Positions 41,102 through 50,885 are shown, counted from the stretch's first letter. The stretch: 64,000 bases of DNA from a cyanobiont of Ornithocercus magnificus (GCA_007996965.1 BIMP01000001.1:434001-498000); one strand, 5' to 3'. Notes: generated by a model from the sequence alone, not told the origin. Translations and numbers: made by a program.

Positions 41102-41158
41102 CGCAGTATCTGTAACTAACCCAACGCCTAGTCATCAGGGATTGGTAGGGTCCGAATT

Positions 41159-42424
41159 ATGGCACCCCTCTCACCACTGGATTGGTTCAGGGGAAGCACC
41201 CGATCGACCTGCCGGTCGGCACTTTCTGTGAAAGCTTCCCTAGAGACTGCAGTCCGGGAAATCGCTGTCCAGCTGCGCGGCGGAGGTCACGCCGATCTAG
41301 CACTTGTGTTCGTTTCGAACAACTTTGCTAGTGACCTACCCCGCCTATTGCCACTCTTGCAGGAACAGCTGAAATCCCAGCATTGGCTTGGCTGTTCTGG
41401 AGGTGGCGTTATTGGCACTACAGCAACTGGAGAAGCTCACGAGCTTGAGCAGAAAACTGCTCTCTCAGTAACTCTGTTTTCCTTGCCAGGAGTCCGGCTA
41501 CAGCCTTTTGCTGTTGATACTAGTGACCTCCCTGATCTTGATGGCCCAGCTCAACAGTGGCAGCAGTGGATGGGTATTGATCCCAACGACTGCCGAAGCT
41601 TGCTCATTCTTATCGATCCGACATCCCGATCGGTTAGCGACCTGATCAGTGGCTTGGACTATGCATTCCCAGGTGCAACTACCCTTGGGGGCATCGCTGC
41701 GCCCCATAATGCTCCGCATGGCTCACTTCTAGTCAACGATCGTGTCGCGAGCGGTGCTGCAGGTATAGCAATTGGCGGTGACTGGGCCATGGAAGCAGTA
41801 GTAGCCCAAGGATGTCGACCAATTGGGCCAGTATTTGCTATTGAGCAGGCCAGCAAGAACATTCTCCTTGAGCTGAGTCACGGCGATCGTCGGGACAATC
41901 CTGTAGCTTGCTTGCAAAGAGTTCTCTCTAGTCTTAGTGACGAGGAGCGCGAGCTCGTGCGTCATTCACTGTTCCTTGGGATTGAGCGGCGACAGATCGT
42001 TCTACCCGGTACAGGTGAGGAATGTCCACCTGCAGCATTTCTTGTGCGCAACCTTATCGGTGTTGATCCTGGCAGTGGCGCAGTGGCGGTTGCGGACCGA
42101 ATCCGCACCGGCCAGAATGTACAGTTCCAGTTGCGGGAGGCAGAAGCTTCTCGTCGGGAAGCAACCCAGTTGCTTAAAATAGCCCTCAGGCGAGATGATA
42201 GCCCCCCACCTGTCTTTGCACTGCTACTAGCCTGCCTAGGACGCGGTAGCGGACTGTACGGTGGCCCAGATGGTGATGTCTCAATTGCAAGAGCCCTACA
42301 AGAAGATTTGATGATTTCAGGTGTATTCTGCAACGGTGAAATTGGTCCTATCGCTGGCGCAACACATCTGCATGGCTACACTGCATGCTGGGGGCTGCTG
42401 CGCTACCTCCCAATTTCCCACTAG
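41159..42424 (+). CDS. FIST domain protein
   Basis: 421 residues with an N-terminal FIST domain (GCSGGGVIGT, then FAVDTSDLPD) and a C-terminal FIST_C domain ending GVFCNGEIGPIAGATHLHGY, a typical closing motif. FIST proteins are predicted sensors of small ligands, perhaps amino acids, in signal transduction. No kinase or receiver domain is attached. Followed 23 bases later by trmB. Confidence 0.85.
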   Translation: MAPLSPLDWFRGSTRSTCRSALSVKASLETAVREIAVQLRGGGHADLALVFVSNNFASDLPRLLPLLQEQLKSQHWLGCSGGGVIGTTATGEAHELEQKTALSVTLFSLPGVRLQPFAVDTSDLPDLDGPAQQWQQWMGIDPNDCRSLLILIDPTSRSVSDLISGLDYAFPGATTLGGIAAPHNAPHGSLLVNDRVASGAAGIAIGGDWAMEAVVAQGCRPIGPVFAIEQASKNILLELSHGDRRDNPVACLQRVLSSLSDEERELVRHSLFLGIERRQIVLPGTGEECPPAAFLVRNLIGVDPGSGAVAVADRIRTGQNVQFQLREAEASRREATQLLKIALRRDDSPPPVFALLLACLGRGSGLYGGPDGDVSIARALQEDLMISGVFCNGEIGPIAGATHLHGYTACWGLLRYLPISH

Positions 42425-42447
42425 TGCTGACCACAGGTACCTAAAAG

Positions 42448-43164
42448 TTGCGTCAACACGTTAATCCCCTCAGTCGCTGTTTTCAGCTTCCTATCGAACT
42501 CCCCAAACCATCAGATTTATTCAAGCAGCCGGATCAGCCAATCCATCTAGATATTGGTTCGGCACGCGGACAATTCTTATTAGATCTAGCTCCTATACAG
42601 CCATGCTGGAATCACCTCGGTGTTGAAATACGCCGCCAACTAGTTTGGAGAGCAGAAGCAGAGTGTCAACGAAGAGGGGACAAAAATGTCAGATTTCTAT
42701 TTTGCAATGCTAATGTTAGTCTTGGAAGCTGGTTAGCTGCACTTCCTCAGGACCAGCTGCAACTAGTAACAATACACTTTCCTGATCCTTGGTTTAAGCA
42801 AAGGCATCACAAACGGCGTGTACTGCAGCCTAAGTTGCTGCTAGCTCTTGCAGCAACTCTGTGTCCAGGTCGAGAACTTTTCTTGCAGAGTGATGTATTA
42901 CCCTTAATTAGGGCAATGGTGAAGATGATAGAGGTGAGCGGCTGCTTTAAATGTCCGCCGGGAAATAACAGGCCATGGTGTAATGATAATCCTTTGCCAG
43001 TAAGGACAGAACGTGAGCAATATGTTCTTAGCCAAGGCTTGCCAATATACCGTGCTCTCTTCCGGCGTTGTGACAAGCCACTGCCAGCGCTTGAGGCCTT
43101 GGAGAGTGCACAGCAACAAGTTGATATGAACGATAACGGTAGTGAAAAATCTATAGGTATGTGA
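42448..43164 (+). CDS. trmB: tRNA (guanine-N7)-methyltransferase
   Basis: Makes m7G46 in tRNA. 238 residues, TTG start at 42448 giving [15 protein letters not shown] as in homologues. SAM motif [15 protein letters not shown], then [18 protein letters not shown], the signature that binds tRNA, and [16 protein letters not shown] near the end. One base separates its stop from the ATG of the O-antigen-ligase-like gene. Confidence 0.93.
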   Translation: MRQHVNPLSRCFQLPIELPKPSDLFKQPDQPIHLDIGSARGQFLLDLAPIQPCWNHLGVEIRRQLVWRAEAECQRRGDKNVRFLFCNANVSLGSWLAALPQDQLQLVTIHFPDPWFKQRHHKRRVLQPKLLLALAATLCPGRELFLQSDVLPLIRAMVKMIEVSGCFKCPPGNNRPWCNDNPLPVRTEREQYVLSQGLPIYRALFRRCDKPLPALEALESAQQQVDMNDNGSEKSIGM

Positions 43165-43165
43165 C

Positions 43166-44461
43166 ATGCCACCAAAAAGCCCCTGGCTTTTGCGCTGGCA
43201 GGGCACCGTAAATTACACCTCGATATCGCTGTCATTTTGGTCAGGGGGAATTCTTGTAACTCTGCTGGCAACCTTACCATTCCTCAACCGTAGTGGACTT
43301 GGCATCATGATTCTGGCAGCAGGCGCTTTCTGGGTACTTTGGAGCATGGTTACCCCACTAGACAGAATTGATGGTGTTAGTAGCTGGGTTCTTATTTTAC
43401 TTGGTGTTAGTGTTCTAACTACTAGCTTCTCACCAGTTCCTCTAGCTGCAGCTAAAGGCCTACTCAAACTGGTAGGCTATCTTGGAGTTTACGCACTAAT
43501 ACGTCAGCTAATTGCGGTTAATATCTGCTGGTGGGACCGCCTAACAGCTGCTTTAGTTGGCGGTAGTATTTTTGCTTCTACGCTAGCTCTACGTCAGCTA
43601 TATACTCCCGCTAAAGAGCTAGCACATTGGGCAGATCCAAGCTCAATTGCTGCTGGAACAGTGCGCATTTACGGGCCACTTAACAACCCAAATTTACTTG
43701 CAGGTTACTTAGTGCCTATCATACCGTTGGCGGTAGTGTCTACGCTACGTTGGCGTGGCTGGGGTAGCCGACTTTTTATCTTAGTGAGTTTAGGATTTGC
43801 TAGTACTGCAACTTTGTTCAGCTACAGCCGCAGTGGGTGGTTAGGCTTACTGACTGTACTTAGTCTATCGGCACTATTTCTAATCTTGAGGGGAACACAA
43901 GGTTGGCCTTGTTTTCAGCGTTGGCTATTAATACTAGGGTTAACGCTAGTGGCTACCACAATATTGGCAATAACTATAAATCATGTAGATTTAATTCGGA
44001 TTCGCCTAGAGAGTATTCTTGCTGGTCGCGAGGACAGCTCTAACAACTTCAGAATTACAGTCTGGCTAACAGCAATTCAGATGATTAGTGATCGACCATG
44101 GCTTGGCATTGGTCCTGGCAGTGAAGCTTTCAACATCATCTATCCACTATACCAGAAGACCCGCTTCAATGCACTCAGTGCCTATTCAGTGCCATTAGAG
44201 ATCCTCATAGAGACAGGTATTCTTGGGCTAATAGCCACAGCTGGCTTAGGAGTTGTTGCTATACAACATGGCTTGCTCAACATAACTAATAAAGGGCCAC
44301 TAGAGCTACCAGCAGCAGCTAGCCTAGTAGCCCTAGGTGGCTTAGCCGTACAAGGTCTTACTGATACCATCCTATATAGGCCAGAAGTACAGTTAACTGC
44401 TTGGTTCTGTTTGGCCACGTTGGCACAGCCACCACCTAAGGGGGGCTCTCCAGGAAGATAA
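43166..44461 (+). CDS. ictB: IctB-type O-antigen ligase family membrane protein
   Basis: 431 residues, ten or more hydrophobic helices, with the Wzy_C/O-antigen ligase loop RITVWLTAIQMISDRPWLGIG. This matches cyanobacterial IctB, first described as a bicarbonate accumulation protein but in sequence an O-antigen ligase or polymerase-type transferase; the inorganic-carbon role is disputed. YGPLNNPNLLAGYL and SYSRSGWLGL are typical. Immediately follows trmB. Confidence 0.88.
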   Translation: MPPKSPWLLRWQGTVNYTSISLSFWSGGILVTLLATLPFLNRSGLGIMILAAGAFWVLWSMVTPLDRIDGVSSWVLILLGVSVLTTSFSPVPLAAAKGLLKLVGYLGVYALIRQLIAVNICWWDRLTAALVGGSIFASTLALRQLYTPAKELAHWADPSSIAAGTVRIYGPLNNPNLLAGYLVPIIPLAVVSTLRWRGWGSRLFILVSLGFASTATLFSYSRSGWLGLLTVLSLSALFLILRGTQGWPCFQRWLLILGLTLVATTILAITINHVDLIRIRLESILAGREDSSNNFRITVWLTAIQMISDRPWLGIGPGSEAFNIIYPLYQKTRFNALSAYSVPLEILIETGILGLIATAGLGVVAIQHGLLNITNKGPLELPAAASLVALGGLAVQGLTDTILYRPEVQLTAWFCLATLAQPPPKGGSPGR

Positions 44462-45044
44462 GATGCCTAGCATAACTGTCTTACCAGCTCTAGAACATCC
44501 GTAGTTCAGAGTTTCAACTGGCTCCACTTTGGACAGCAAAGATAGCAACAAAATAACTTACTTTAATAGAGTAAGCTAAAACTGTCTACGTATCTTGTAC
44601 CAGAATAAGTGAACTGAGGCCAAGCACTTACTCCAGTCTCTGCGCGATGTTCTCCACCTTTGCTACCTACATGTGAGTAAAACCTGTATATGTCAGACTT
44701 TACCTTACCGGTGGTAGTAACCTCTAAGATAGAGATCTGAGAAAATAGCAGCCTTGTCGAGCTACTGTTATACTAAGGTCGTTGATCATATTATTACCTG
44801 AGTAGAATAATTGCTGCACTACAGACGCTTAGACCAAGCTATGGTCATCTAGTAAGGACCTGCGAGCTAAAGAGGATTACGACTTACTATAAGTTCTGGT
44901 TATGCTGATAGACTTTGCCTAGTGACTGAGCTATAATATTAATATCGATTGTAGGACTAAAGCTGACAGTGTCCACGGTGCTGCTACTTAGCTGTCTTTA
45001 CACCGCTGAAGAGTCACAAGTTTCAACAGTCTGGATTCTAGATT
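44462..45044. other. Empty spacer ictB / lytic transglycosylase
   Basis: 583 bases, about 35 percent GC in a 60-base hand count. No supportable coding frame, RNA gene or strong hairpin found. It must carry the promoter of the next gene. Could be the residue of a lost gene but I see no protein-like reading. Confidence 0.4.
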
Positions 45045-47093
45045 ATGGTCGTGAGTAGCTTGATACCTGGGGTTATTTGCCTAATAGCAACTAGTCTATT
45101 GAGTCTAACAACTGCGGTTACTGGTCAGGTACTACTGAGACGTAGCGCCACACCCCTTAATCCTAGTGTACTAGCCGAGCAGCTCTGGCATAACTACCGC
45201 TGGTCTGTAGATCCAGTAAGGCGTCGTGAGGCTGCTTTACTACTTGCTGCTTCAGAACATTCTGCTCACCGAAGACAACGCCTCCTGGCTGGACAAGGAT
45301 GGGGCCATTCACCAGAGGCAGCAATTGCCCTGCTTCAACAGGTCTGGACTGCTACTGACCTTGGTCTTGCACAGGAAGCTCAGCGAGGGCGTCTTGCTCT
45401 GCTAGAACGCTTCCCAAATTCAGTAATTGCCGTTCCAGCTCTTACAACGCTGATTACGCAGGTGCCGGGCCTGCGCGGAAAGCTACGACAGCACTTCCCG
45501 ACTCATCCAGATATTTTACGTGAGGCATGGAAGGGTGACGACCCTGGAGCTGCTGCTCACCTAGGAAAATGGCAGCCCGGAGCGCCTGCAGCAGTACCTA
45601 TATTGCTGCGCCGTTGCAAGCAGAGTGGCTATGGGGGTCCTTCTAAAGCCGAGCGTCAGGAGTTGAGTCGGGCTCTAGCAGGAAATGGTCAGGTAAATGA
45701 TGCGTTAAGCTGCCTCCGCGGCAAGAGTCCCGAGGCAGCGACAGCACTAGCGATTGGGCGAGAGCTTCTCAGCGGTGACTATGAAGAAAGGCGTCAAGGT
45801 GAGAAGTTGCTTATCGCAGTGGCTCAGAGTGATTCCCAGAGCCAGGAGTCGCTAGAGGCTGCCAATTTACTGAGTGAGCCGCTAAAGCCACAACCTGCAG
45901 TTCTCAACTCCTTACCCCGGAAGTTAGCGGAATACTCAGCAAGTTTTGCAGGTGGCTTAGTTCGGCTTGATAAAGGACGAGGAGTGCTCCGCGTGCTGCG
46001 ACGCTGGCCAGATGATCCAGCTAGCTGGCAATTACAGTGGGATGTTGCCAGGCAAGCTTTACTAGAAGGAGAATGGCAAAGGGCGATAAGGGTGCTCCGG
46101 GCAATTCCAGTGCACCAACTACCTGAGCCCTTAGCAACACGCTGCCAGTTTTGGCTGGGATTCGCTATGCAGCGTATTGGAAAGGAGAAAGAGGCTCGGA
46201 GCTTATGGCAGGAACTTGTTAGCAACTACTCTCCCAGTTACTATACATGGCGTGCTGATGTGCGTCTTGGTAGTGGTGGCTTGCCACCACTACGCACTGT
46301 CGAGAGTTCACGCCCTGATACACTACTAACTGCTACTAAGAAGCCATGGCAGCCTTTAAATAGTGGTGACCTGGCTGTAGATATATTGTGGCGCCTTGGC
46401 TACGGCGATGAGGCTCTAGCAGCTTGGCTGGGGACACCTGACTTTGACCGACAACGACACTCGCCAAGGGGTCGTGTAGTAGAAGGGCGTCTGAGGCTGA
46501 ATCAAGGTGATCACTGGCGAGGCCTGAGCCGTCTATGGCTGGCAAGTTTGCGTCTGGTGAATGGGGACTGTGAAGAACGCCAGCTTCTGCATCGTAGCCA
46601 GCACCCACTTCTGTTCTTACCCCAAATTAGAGAGGTCGCTTTGAGACAAGGTATCCGGACGGAGCTAATGCTTGCAGTTGCACGCCAAGAGTCACACTTT
46701 ACACCAGAAGTTATCTCAATAGCAGGGGCTATTGGCTTGATGCAGCTAATGCCAGCTACAGCAGCAGATTTAGAAGGACGGCTAATGAGCACAGATGAAC
46801 TCCGCGATCCGGCTATTAACGCTAGCCTTGGAGGGCGATACCTCATGAAGTTACTACATCGTTGGGATGATAACCCCTGGTTGACAGTAGCTAGCTACAA
46901 TGCAGGTCCCAACGCAGTAGCCCAGTGGCGAAGCCCCGAGCTAGCCGAGGATCCAGAGCTCTGGGTTGAGAGAATTCCCTATGCCGAGACACGTTTATAT
47001 ACTAAAAAGGTATTAGGCAATCTATGGGGTTACCTACATCGAGAGACCAAGTGGTGCAGAGAACCAGTAGCGACAGGTACGGCAATTCCTTGA
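45045..47093 (+). CDS. Lytic transglycosylase (Slt70-like)
   Basis: 682 residues with an N-terminal hydrophobic stretch (about 6-26), a long helical repeat region like the Slt70 ring, and a C-terminal SLT domain. The catalytic Glu is in VARQESHFTPEV, followed by GAIGLMQLMPATA, GGRYLMKLL and VASYNAGPNAVAQW. Cleaves peptidoglycan glycan strands, forming anhydro-muropeptides. The start (ATG 45045) follows a 583-base spacer. Confidence 0.9.
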   Translation: MVVSSLIPGVICLIATSLLSLTTAVTGQVLLRRSATPLNPSVLAEQLWHNYRWSVDPVRRREAALLLAASEHSAHRRQRLLAGQGWGHSPEAAIALLQQVWTATDLGLAQEAQRGRLALLERFPNSVIAVPALTTLITQVPGLRGKLRQHFPTHPDILREAWKGDDPGAAAHLGKWQPGAPAAVPILLRRCKQSGYGGPSKAERQELSRALAGNGQVNDALSCLRGKSPEAATALAIGRELLSGDYEERRQGEKLLIAVAQSDSQSQESLEAANLLSEPLKPQPAVLNSLPRKLAEYSASFAGGLVRLDKGRGVLRVLRRWPDDPASWQLQWDVARQALLEGEWQRAIRVLRAIPVHQLPEPLATRCQFWLGFAMQRIGKEKEARSLWQELVSNYSPSYYTWRADVRLGSGGLPPLRTVESSRPDTLLTATKKPWQPLNSGDLAVDILWRLGYGDEALAAWLGTPDFDRQRHSPRGRVVEGRLRLNQGDHWRGLSRLWLASLRLVNGDCEERQLLHRSQHPLLFLPQIREVALRQGIRTELMLAVARQESHFTPEVISIAGAIGLMQLMPATAADLEGRLMSTDELRDPAINASLGGRYLMKLLHRWDDNPWLTVASYNAGPNAVAQWRSPELAEDPELWVERIPYAETRLYTKKVLGNLWGYLHRETKWCREPVATGTAIP

Positions 47094-47521
47094 TGACCCA
47101 GATCTTACTAACAATTAGCATATCCGAGGAGGTTCAGACTTCCCTCGATTTCAGTTCAAATAGAAGTTTAGTAAAAGCCTAGAAAAAGAGTCACTACTAA
47201 AAGTTAAGAGCACAATCGTAGACTATAAATAGTAACCTGGCAAAAAAACAGATCAGAAATAACATAATCTAGCTGCTAATAATTGTTTATCTCGACAGAC
47301 TAAGGTAAATGGGTGCTAGCTCTGCTAAGACAACTAATCTTGGCTATAAAAGACAAATCTAAATAACTACCCATCCTTAAGACTGTGACAAAAGTATCAA
47401 CAGTAGCAATATATGAACCAATGTGTATGCCTCTGCTTCCTGGAGGTGACTGCATTCTCCAGGGAGGTTAGAAATCGGAATACTACTGAGGCCGACCTGT
47501 CAAAGTGCAGAAATTGAACGA
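47094..47521. other. Empty spacer before thioredoxin-like gene
   Basis: 428 AT-rich bases with no supportable gene, RNA or hairpin. A GGAGG lies near 47440-47444 but no frame starts from it. Confidence 0.35.
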
Positions 47522-48067
47522 TTGTCTATGATCCCTATGATTCAAACACCTCCCGGCGGGCCACTGAGTACTTATCAGCGTGCTGCGCTGTTACTAGCTG
47601 CACTAGCGCTCACCGTAGTGCTATTCTTGCTAAGCGGTGGTGCCCACCAGAATTCGCCTCTTGATCAATTGGCTAACCGGTCAGCTGACCCTGACTCAGC
47701 CTTAGTCAATGAGCGGCCGACTATGCTCGAGTTTTACGCTGATTGGTGCGAGATCTGCCGTGAAATGGCTCCAGCTGTTCTGACTATAGAACAGCAGTAT
47801 GGTGACGAATTGGACGTAGTACTGGTAAATGTTGACAATCCACTTTGGCTAGACTTGATTGATCGCTATAGTGTTAACGGAATTCCCCATATCGAGCTTT
47901 TTGATAGCAATGGCAAAACTCGCGGTCGCTCTCTCGGTCTGCGTTCGCCAGAGCAGCTTGAGAGATTAGCACAAGCTCTAATCGAGAACACTCCCTTGCC
48001 CGAGCTTGTTGGTGTCGGCACTACTAGCATTTTTACCAGTCCAGAGCAGAGTATAATGAGCTCATAA
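47522..48067 (+). CDS. Membrane-anchored thioredoxin-like protein (TxlA/HCF164 type)
   Basis: 181 residues (TTG 47522; ATG 47528 gives a similar product). N-terminal membrane anchor AALLLAALALTVVLFLLSG followed by a thioredoxin domain with active site WCEIC in FYADWCEICREMAP and the cis-proline in NGIPHIELF. HCF164/TxlA proteins face the thylakoid lumen and help cytochrome b6f assembly; this fits the motif and topology but is inferred. Confidence 0.85.
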   Translation: MSMIPMIQTPPGGPLSTYQRAALLLAALALTVVLFLLSGGAHQNSPLDQLANRSADPDSALVNERPTMLEFYADWCEICREMAPAVLTIEQQYGDELDVVLVNVDNPLWLDLIDRYSVNGIPHIELFDSNGKTRGRSLGLRSPEQLERLAQALIENTPLPELVGVGTTSIFTSPEQSIMSS

Positions 48068-48160
48068 AGGGTAACTGTTAAGATGCTGCGCTACTCTCCT
48101 TTGAAGCGTGTAGGCCAATCGTGCTTGATTCAAGAGCAGCAGACTTAACCTAATTAAGCT

Positions 48161-48883
48161 ATGGATCGTTTTTGGGTAGGCCTCATCTCAGCTACACCTA
48201 ATCCCCAGCAATGCGTCTATGCAGCAATGCATCAGGATTACTGTGAGGGTCTTGTGTTGGCAGAGCGTGATAGCTGGCCAAGTGAGGAGAAAGCTGGTGA
48301 GATCTGCGTCAAGAGACTGTTAGCTGGTGGACGAGGTCACTATGGCCCACTAGAACACGCCCAAATTGTTTTGAATGTTGGCTGGTTTCCACACTCAGTA
48401 ATGCAGCAAGCACGCACACACCGGGTGGGAGTGAGTTTCGACGTACAGTCTATGCGCTACACTGGTGAGCGAATATGTAAGGCTGCTGATGGGAACCTAG
48501 ATCTTGAAGAAGCCTTTTACCTAAGACCTGTGGGCGAGTACCGTGACCGGAGAGGCAAGAACTACATCTATGATGAGATGCAGCGTAATCTAGATCTTGA
48601 CTACTGTCGTCAAGCTGCTAAGCGCTACCGAGATCTTCTACAAGAAGGTGCTTCCGAAGAACATGCGCGTGGAGTCCTACCATTTGATTACCGTCAGCAT
48701 TTTGTAGTTAGTTTTAACCTTCGTGCTCTCTTTCACTTCATAGATGTGCGTGCAAAGCAGGATGCTCAGCTAGAAATTAGGACCCTATGCAATCATCTCT
48801 GGCCACACTTGCAGTGGTGGGCACCTCAGCTAGCAGCATGGTATGAGAACACACGCATGTGCAAAGCTCGCCTTGCCCCATGA
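48161..48883 (+). CDS. thyX: Flavin-dependent thymidylate synthase
   Basis: Makes dTMP from dUMP with methylene-tetrahydrofolate and FAD. 240 residues. The ThyX motif reads RTHRVGVSFDVQSMRY (85-100), one residue longer between His-Arg and the final Ser than the textbook RHRx7S, a variant I associate with picocyanobacteria and their cyanophages. Active-site flanks GPLEHAQI and LFHFIDVR are present. Convergent with dcd, so thymidylate and dCTP/dUTP metabolism lie together. Confidence 0.93.
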   Translation: MDRFWVGLISATPNPQQCVYAAMHQDYCEGLVLAERDSWPSEEKAGEICVKRLLAGGRGHYGPLEHAQIVLNVGWFPHSVMQQARTHRVGVSFDVQSMRYTGERICKAADGNLDLEEAFYLRPVGEYRDRRGKNYIYDEMQRNLDLDYCRQAAKRYRDLLQEGASEEHARGVLPFDYRQHFVVSFNLRALFHFIDVRAKQDAQLEIRTLCNHLWPHLQWWAPQLAAWYENTRMCKARLAP

Positions 48884-48892
48884 GAACCTGAT

Positions 48893-49486
48893 TTATATGC
48901 GTGCCGGCGTAACTCGCTCAGGCTGATATTGGTATTTGCCTTGACGTTCGCTATATGTGACATCGCAGGGGTCACCCTCTAAAAAGAGGAGCTGACAGAT
49001 ACCTTCGCCAGCATAAACACGGCAATCAGCACCTGAACTATTGCTAAACTCAAGGGTTAAATGACCTTGCCAGCTAGCTTCAACTGGAGTAGTATTAACT
49101 ATGATTCCCAAGCGAGCGTAAGTACTTTTTCCGAGGCAAAGTACTGTTATTGTTGGTGGGATCTGTAACCTTTCTAGGGCTACACCAAGACCGTAGGAGT
49201 GGGCTGGTAAGATAAAGAAGTTCCCATCTTCATCACTGTGGAGGGGTGTGGGCTCGAGATTGGCCGGATTGAAGCGCTTGGGATTCACTACTGTTCCCGG
49301 AATATGGCGGAAGATCAGGAATTCACGGGGCGACAGCCGCAAATCATACCCATAGGAAGAGCAGCCAAAGCTAAGAACTGGGTGCTGGCGCTGCTCAGGA
49401 TTGAGATGACGTATTAGACAGTCCTGGAAAGGCTCGATCATTCCCACAGCTCCTTGCTCTCGGATCCAGTGGTCGTTCTTCAACAT
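48893..49486 (-). CDS. dcd: dCTP deaminase
   Basis: Deaminates dCTP to dUTP, supplying dUMP for ThyX next door. 197 residues with the dUTPase-like trimer fold: SSYGYDLRLS, VVNTTPVEASWQGHLTLEF with catalytic Glu-type residue, and GEGICQLLF. Start codon overlaps the stop of the upstream cobO-like gene in a TGATG junction, implying coupled translation. Confidence 0.94.
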   Translation of the reverse strand: MLKNDHWIREQGAVGMIEPFQDCLIRHLNPEQRQHPVLSFGCSSYGYDLRLSPREFLIFRHIPGTVVNPKRFNPANLEPTPLHSDEDGNFFILPAHSYGLGVALERLQIPPTITVLCLGKSTYARLGIIVNTTPVEASWQGHLTLEFSNSSGADCRVYAGEGICQLLFLEGDPCDVTYSERQGKYQYQPERVTPARI

Positions 49487-50088
49487 CAGAATCCCCGCTG
49501 CAGCTCAGTGACTTGGTCAGCGAGATCCATTAAGACTGGAGGTATCGAAGGCCCTGTAAGGATGACATCAACTGTGGCAGGACGACGTTTGAGAGCTTTC
49601 AATACCTCCATCTCATCAAGATAGCCCAGAGCTACAGCAAGGCCTACCTCATCAAAGACCAGCTGATCCATATCAGCTGCAAGTAAGTGCTGACAGCAGA
49701 TTTGCCAAACATTACATATGGCTTCGCTATGGGCTGGATCTTGTTCCACATCACTAAGGCAGCCTGGGACACTGGGGCGTAGCCACTGCAAGCGTCCGCA
49801 TAGATGGAGCGCATGGTCAGGTCCCTGCTGGACACCTCCCTTAAGGAACTGGGCTATAAGCACGCGGCTGCCAAGTCCAGCGGCCCGTAAGGCCTGGCTT
49901 AGGACATGAGTGTAACTGCCGCGGTGAGATGCAGTGTGCACGTGTAGAAGGCCTTCTGGTTCAATGGGTTGCGGTGGTGAGATGGGGGCTGTCACTGGCC
50001 GATGTCCCAGGTCAAGGATCTCGGATGAGTAACACTTTGGACTCCAGGAATCACTAAGGCAATGGCTGGGACTAAGGCTAACGATCAT
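49486..50088 (-). CDS. CobO/BtuR-family P-loop-like protein lacking Walker A
   Basis: 200 residues resembling corrinoid adenosyltransferase CobO/BtuR: LSQALRAAGLGSRVLIAQFLKGG, then DQLVFDEVGLAVALGYL (Walker B-like DE) and VDVILTGPSIPP. The expected GxGKGKT ATP loop near residues 50-58 reads HTASHRGSYT, so ordinary ATP binding is doubtful. A role in cobalamin metabolism is thus not secure; as I recall, picocyanobacterial homologues look similar, which argues for a changed function, not recent decay. Start overlaps nothing; stop shares TGATG with dcd. Confidence 0.72.
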   Translation of the reverse strand: MIVSLSPSHCLSDSWSPKCYSSEILDLGHRPVTAPISPPQPIEPEGLLHVHTASHRGSYTHVLSQALRAAGLGSRVLIAQFLKGGVQQGPDHALHLCGRLQWLRPSVPGCLSDVEQDPAHSEAICNVWQICCQHLLAADMDQLVFDEVGLAVALGYLDEMEVLKALKRRPATVDVILTGPSIPPVLMDLADQVTELQRGF

Positions 50089-50098
50089 TGATTGGTCT

Positions 50099-50123
50099 TT
50101 CTGCCAGCGCTACGCCGGCAGAA
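50099..50123 (-). promoter_or_regulatory. Hairpin upstream of cobO-like gene
   Basis: Eleven-base arms with one A/C mismatch over a three-base loop, ending 11 bases before the ATG of the gene at 50088 on the minus strand. No B12-box was found nearby, so it is not a cobalamin riboswitch. Role unknown. Confidence 0.35.
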
Positions 50124-50536
50124 TCTAAATCTAGCGTTGTGCATCTCTGACATAAGGCGCAGGCACCACTGTTTAGCGTCGTTTGGCTGTTTGACAAGCT
50201 ACTACTGCTAGCATTGCAGATAGGTTAGTAAAGGGACCTCCAAACCCAAACTAGTGTAGGTCAGGCTGACGAAACACAAATATTTTGAGGTAGGATGAAG
50301 TTTGACAGATTCTGCTCTTAGCCAGATGCCCTATACATGCTATGCTCATTGTACTACTCTACATAATTAGTAACACCGTAGCGATGGTCTGGCCAGTTCT
50401 GTTGCAGAAAGCTGGCTCGCTGAGGCAGGATTACTTCTCATCACCAGCTACCTAAGTCGCAGCAAGGAGTTGAAGGGCTCTCTAGGCAAAGCTAGCCAAC
50501 ATTACTCATCTAGGATTTAGGAACTATACTGTGATC

Positions 50537-50550
50537 GTATTTAGAGGTAC
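50537..50550. promoter_or_regulatory. Perfect NtcA consensus, distal
   Basis: GTATTTAGAGGTAC matches GTA-N8-TAC. It lies 336 bases before the ntcA ATG and no TAN3T box is found about 22 bases beyond. A match to six fixed bases is expected about 16 times in 64 kb by chance, so functional status is open. Confidence 0.35.
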
Positions 50551-50790
50551 TTATGAAGATTGAAGGCCTCAATTTTTGACAGTTTTTTGATTGCTTACTC
50601 TCCCTAATACTGCTTCTACGAAGAATAATGTGGGACAACTACTAAGATCGTAGGGTGTGGCAGAAGATGTTTCTCAGGTTGTTGCTAGGTTGAGTTGATG
50701 GGCCCTTATGTCTTTTTAGGTCAAATGTACCGCAAGCAGCTGCCACACTTCCTTCTCAGCGGGACGCACTGTGGGAAAAGACGAAAAAAT

Positions 50791-50831
50791 GTGAGTATTG
50801 CTACGTGGGGGTCTAGAAGCCTGCATAGCGT
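50791..50831 (+). promoter_or_regulatory. Probable NtcA-type promoter of ntcA
   Basis: GTGAGTATTGCTAC (50791-50804) is one base off GTA-N8-TAC and is followed, 21 bases later, by TAGCGT (50826-50831), a TAN3T minus-10 box. The spacing suits class II NtcA promoters, where the site replaces the minus-35 box. A start near 50838 would leave a leader of about 48 bases before ATG 50886. Confidence 0.5.
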
Positions 50832-50885
50832 CTCTTAAGATTGTGCGGCGGTCTGGCCGCGACTCTCCATGGATTTAGCCGTTAC

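Larger units (their letters stand above)
50089..50885. other. Long spacer between cobO-like gene and ntcA
   Basis: About 797 bases without a coding frame I can support. Holds a hairpin at 50099-50123 (TTCTGCCAGCG, loop CTA, CGCCGGCAGAA, one mismatch) just upstream of the cobO-like start, a perfect GTA-N8-TAC at 50537-50550, and the probable ntcA promoter at 50791-50831. Confidence 0.45.

Noticed and set aside
50089-50300. Cobalamin riboswitch upstream of the cobO-like gene
   Set aside because: No B12 box or multi-helix junction found on the minus strand; only a simple hairpin is present.
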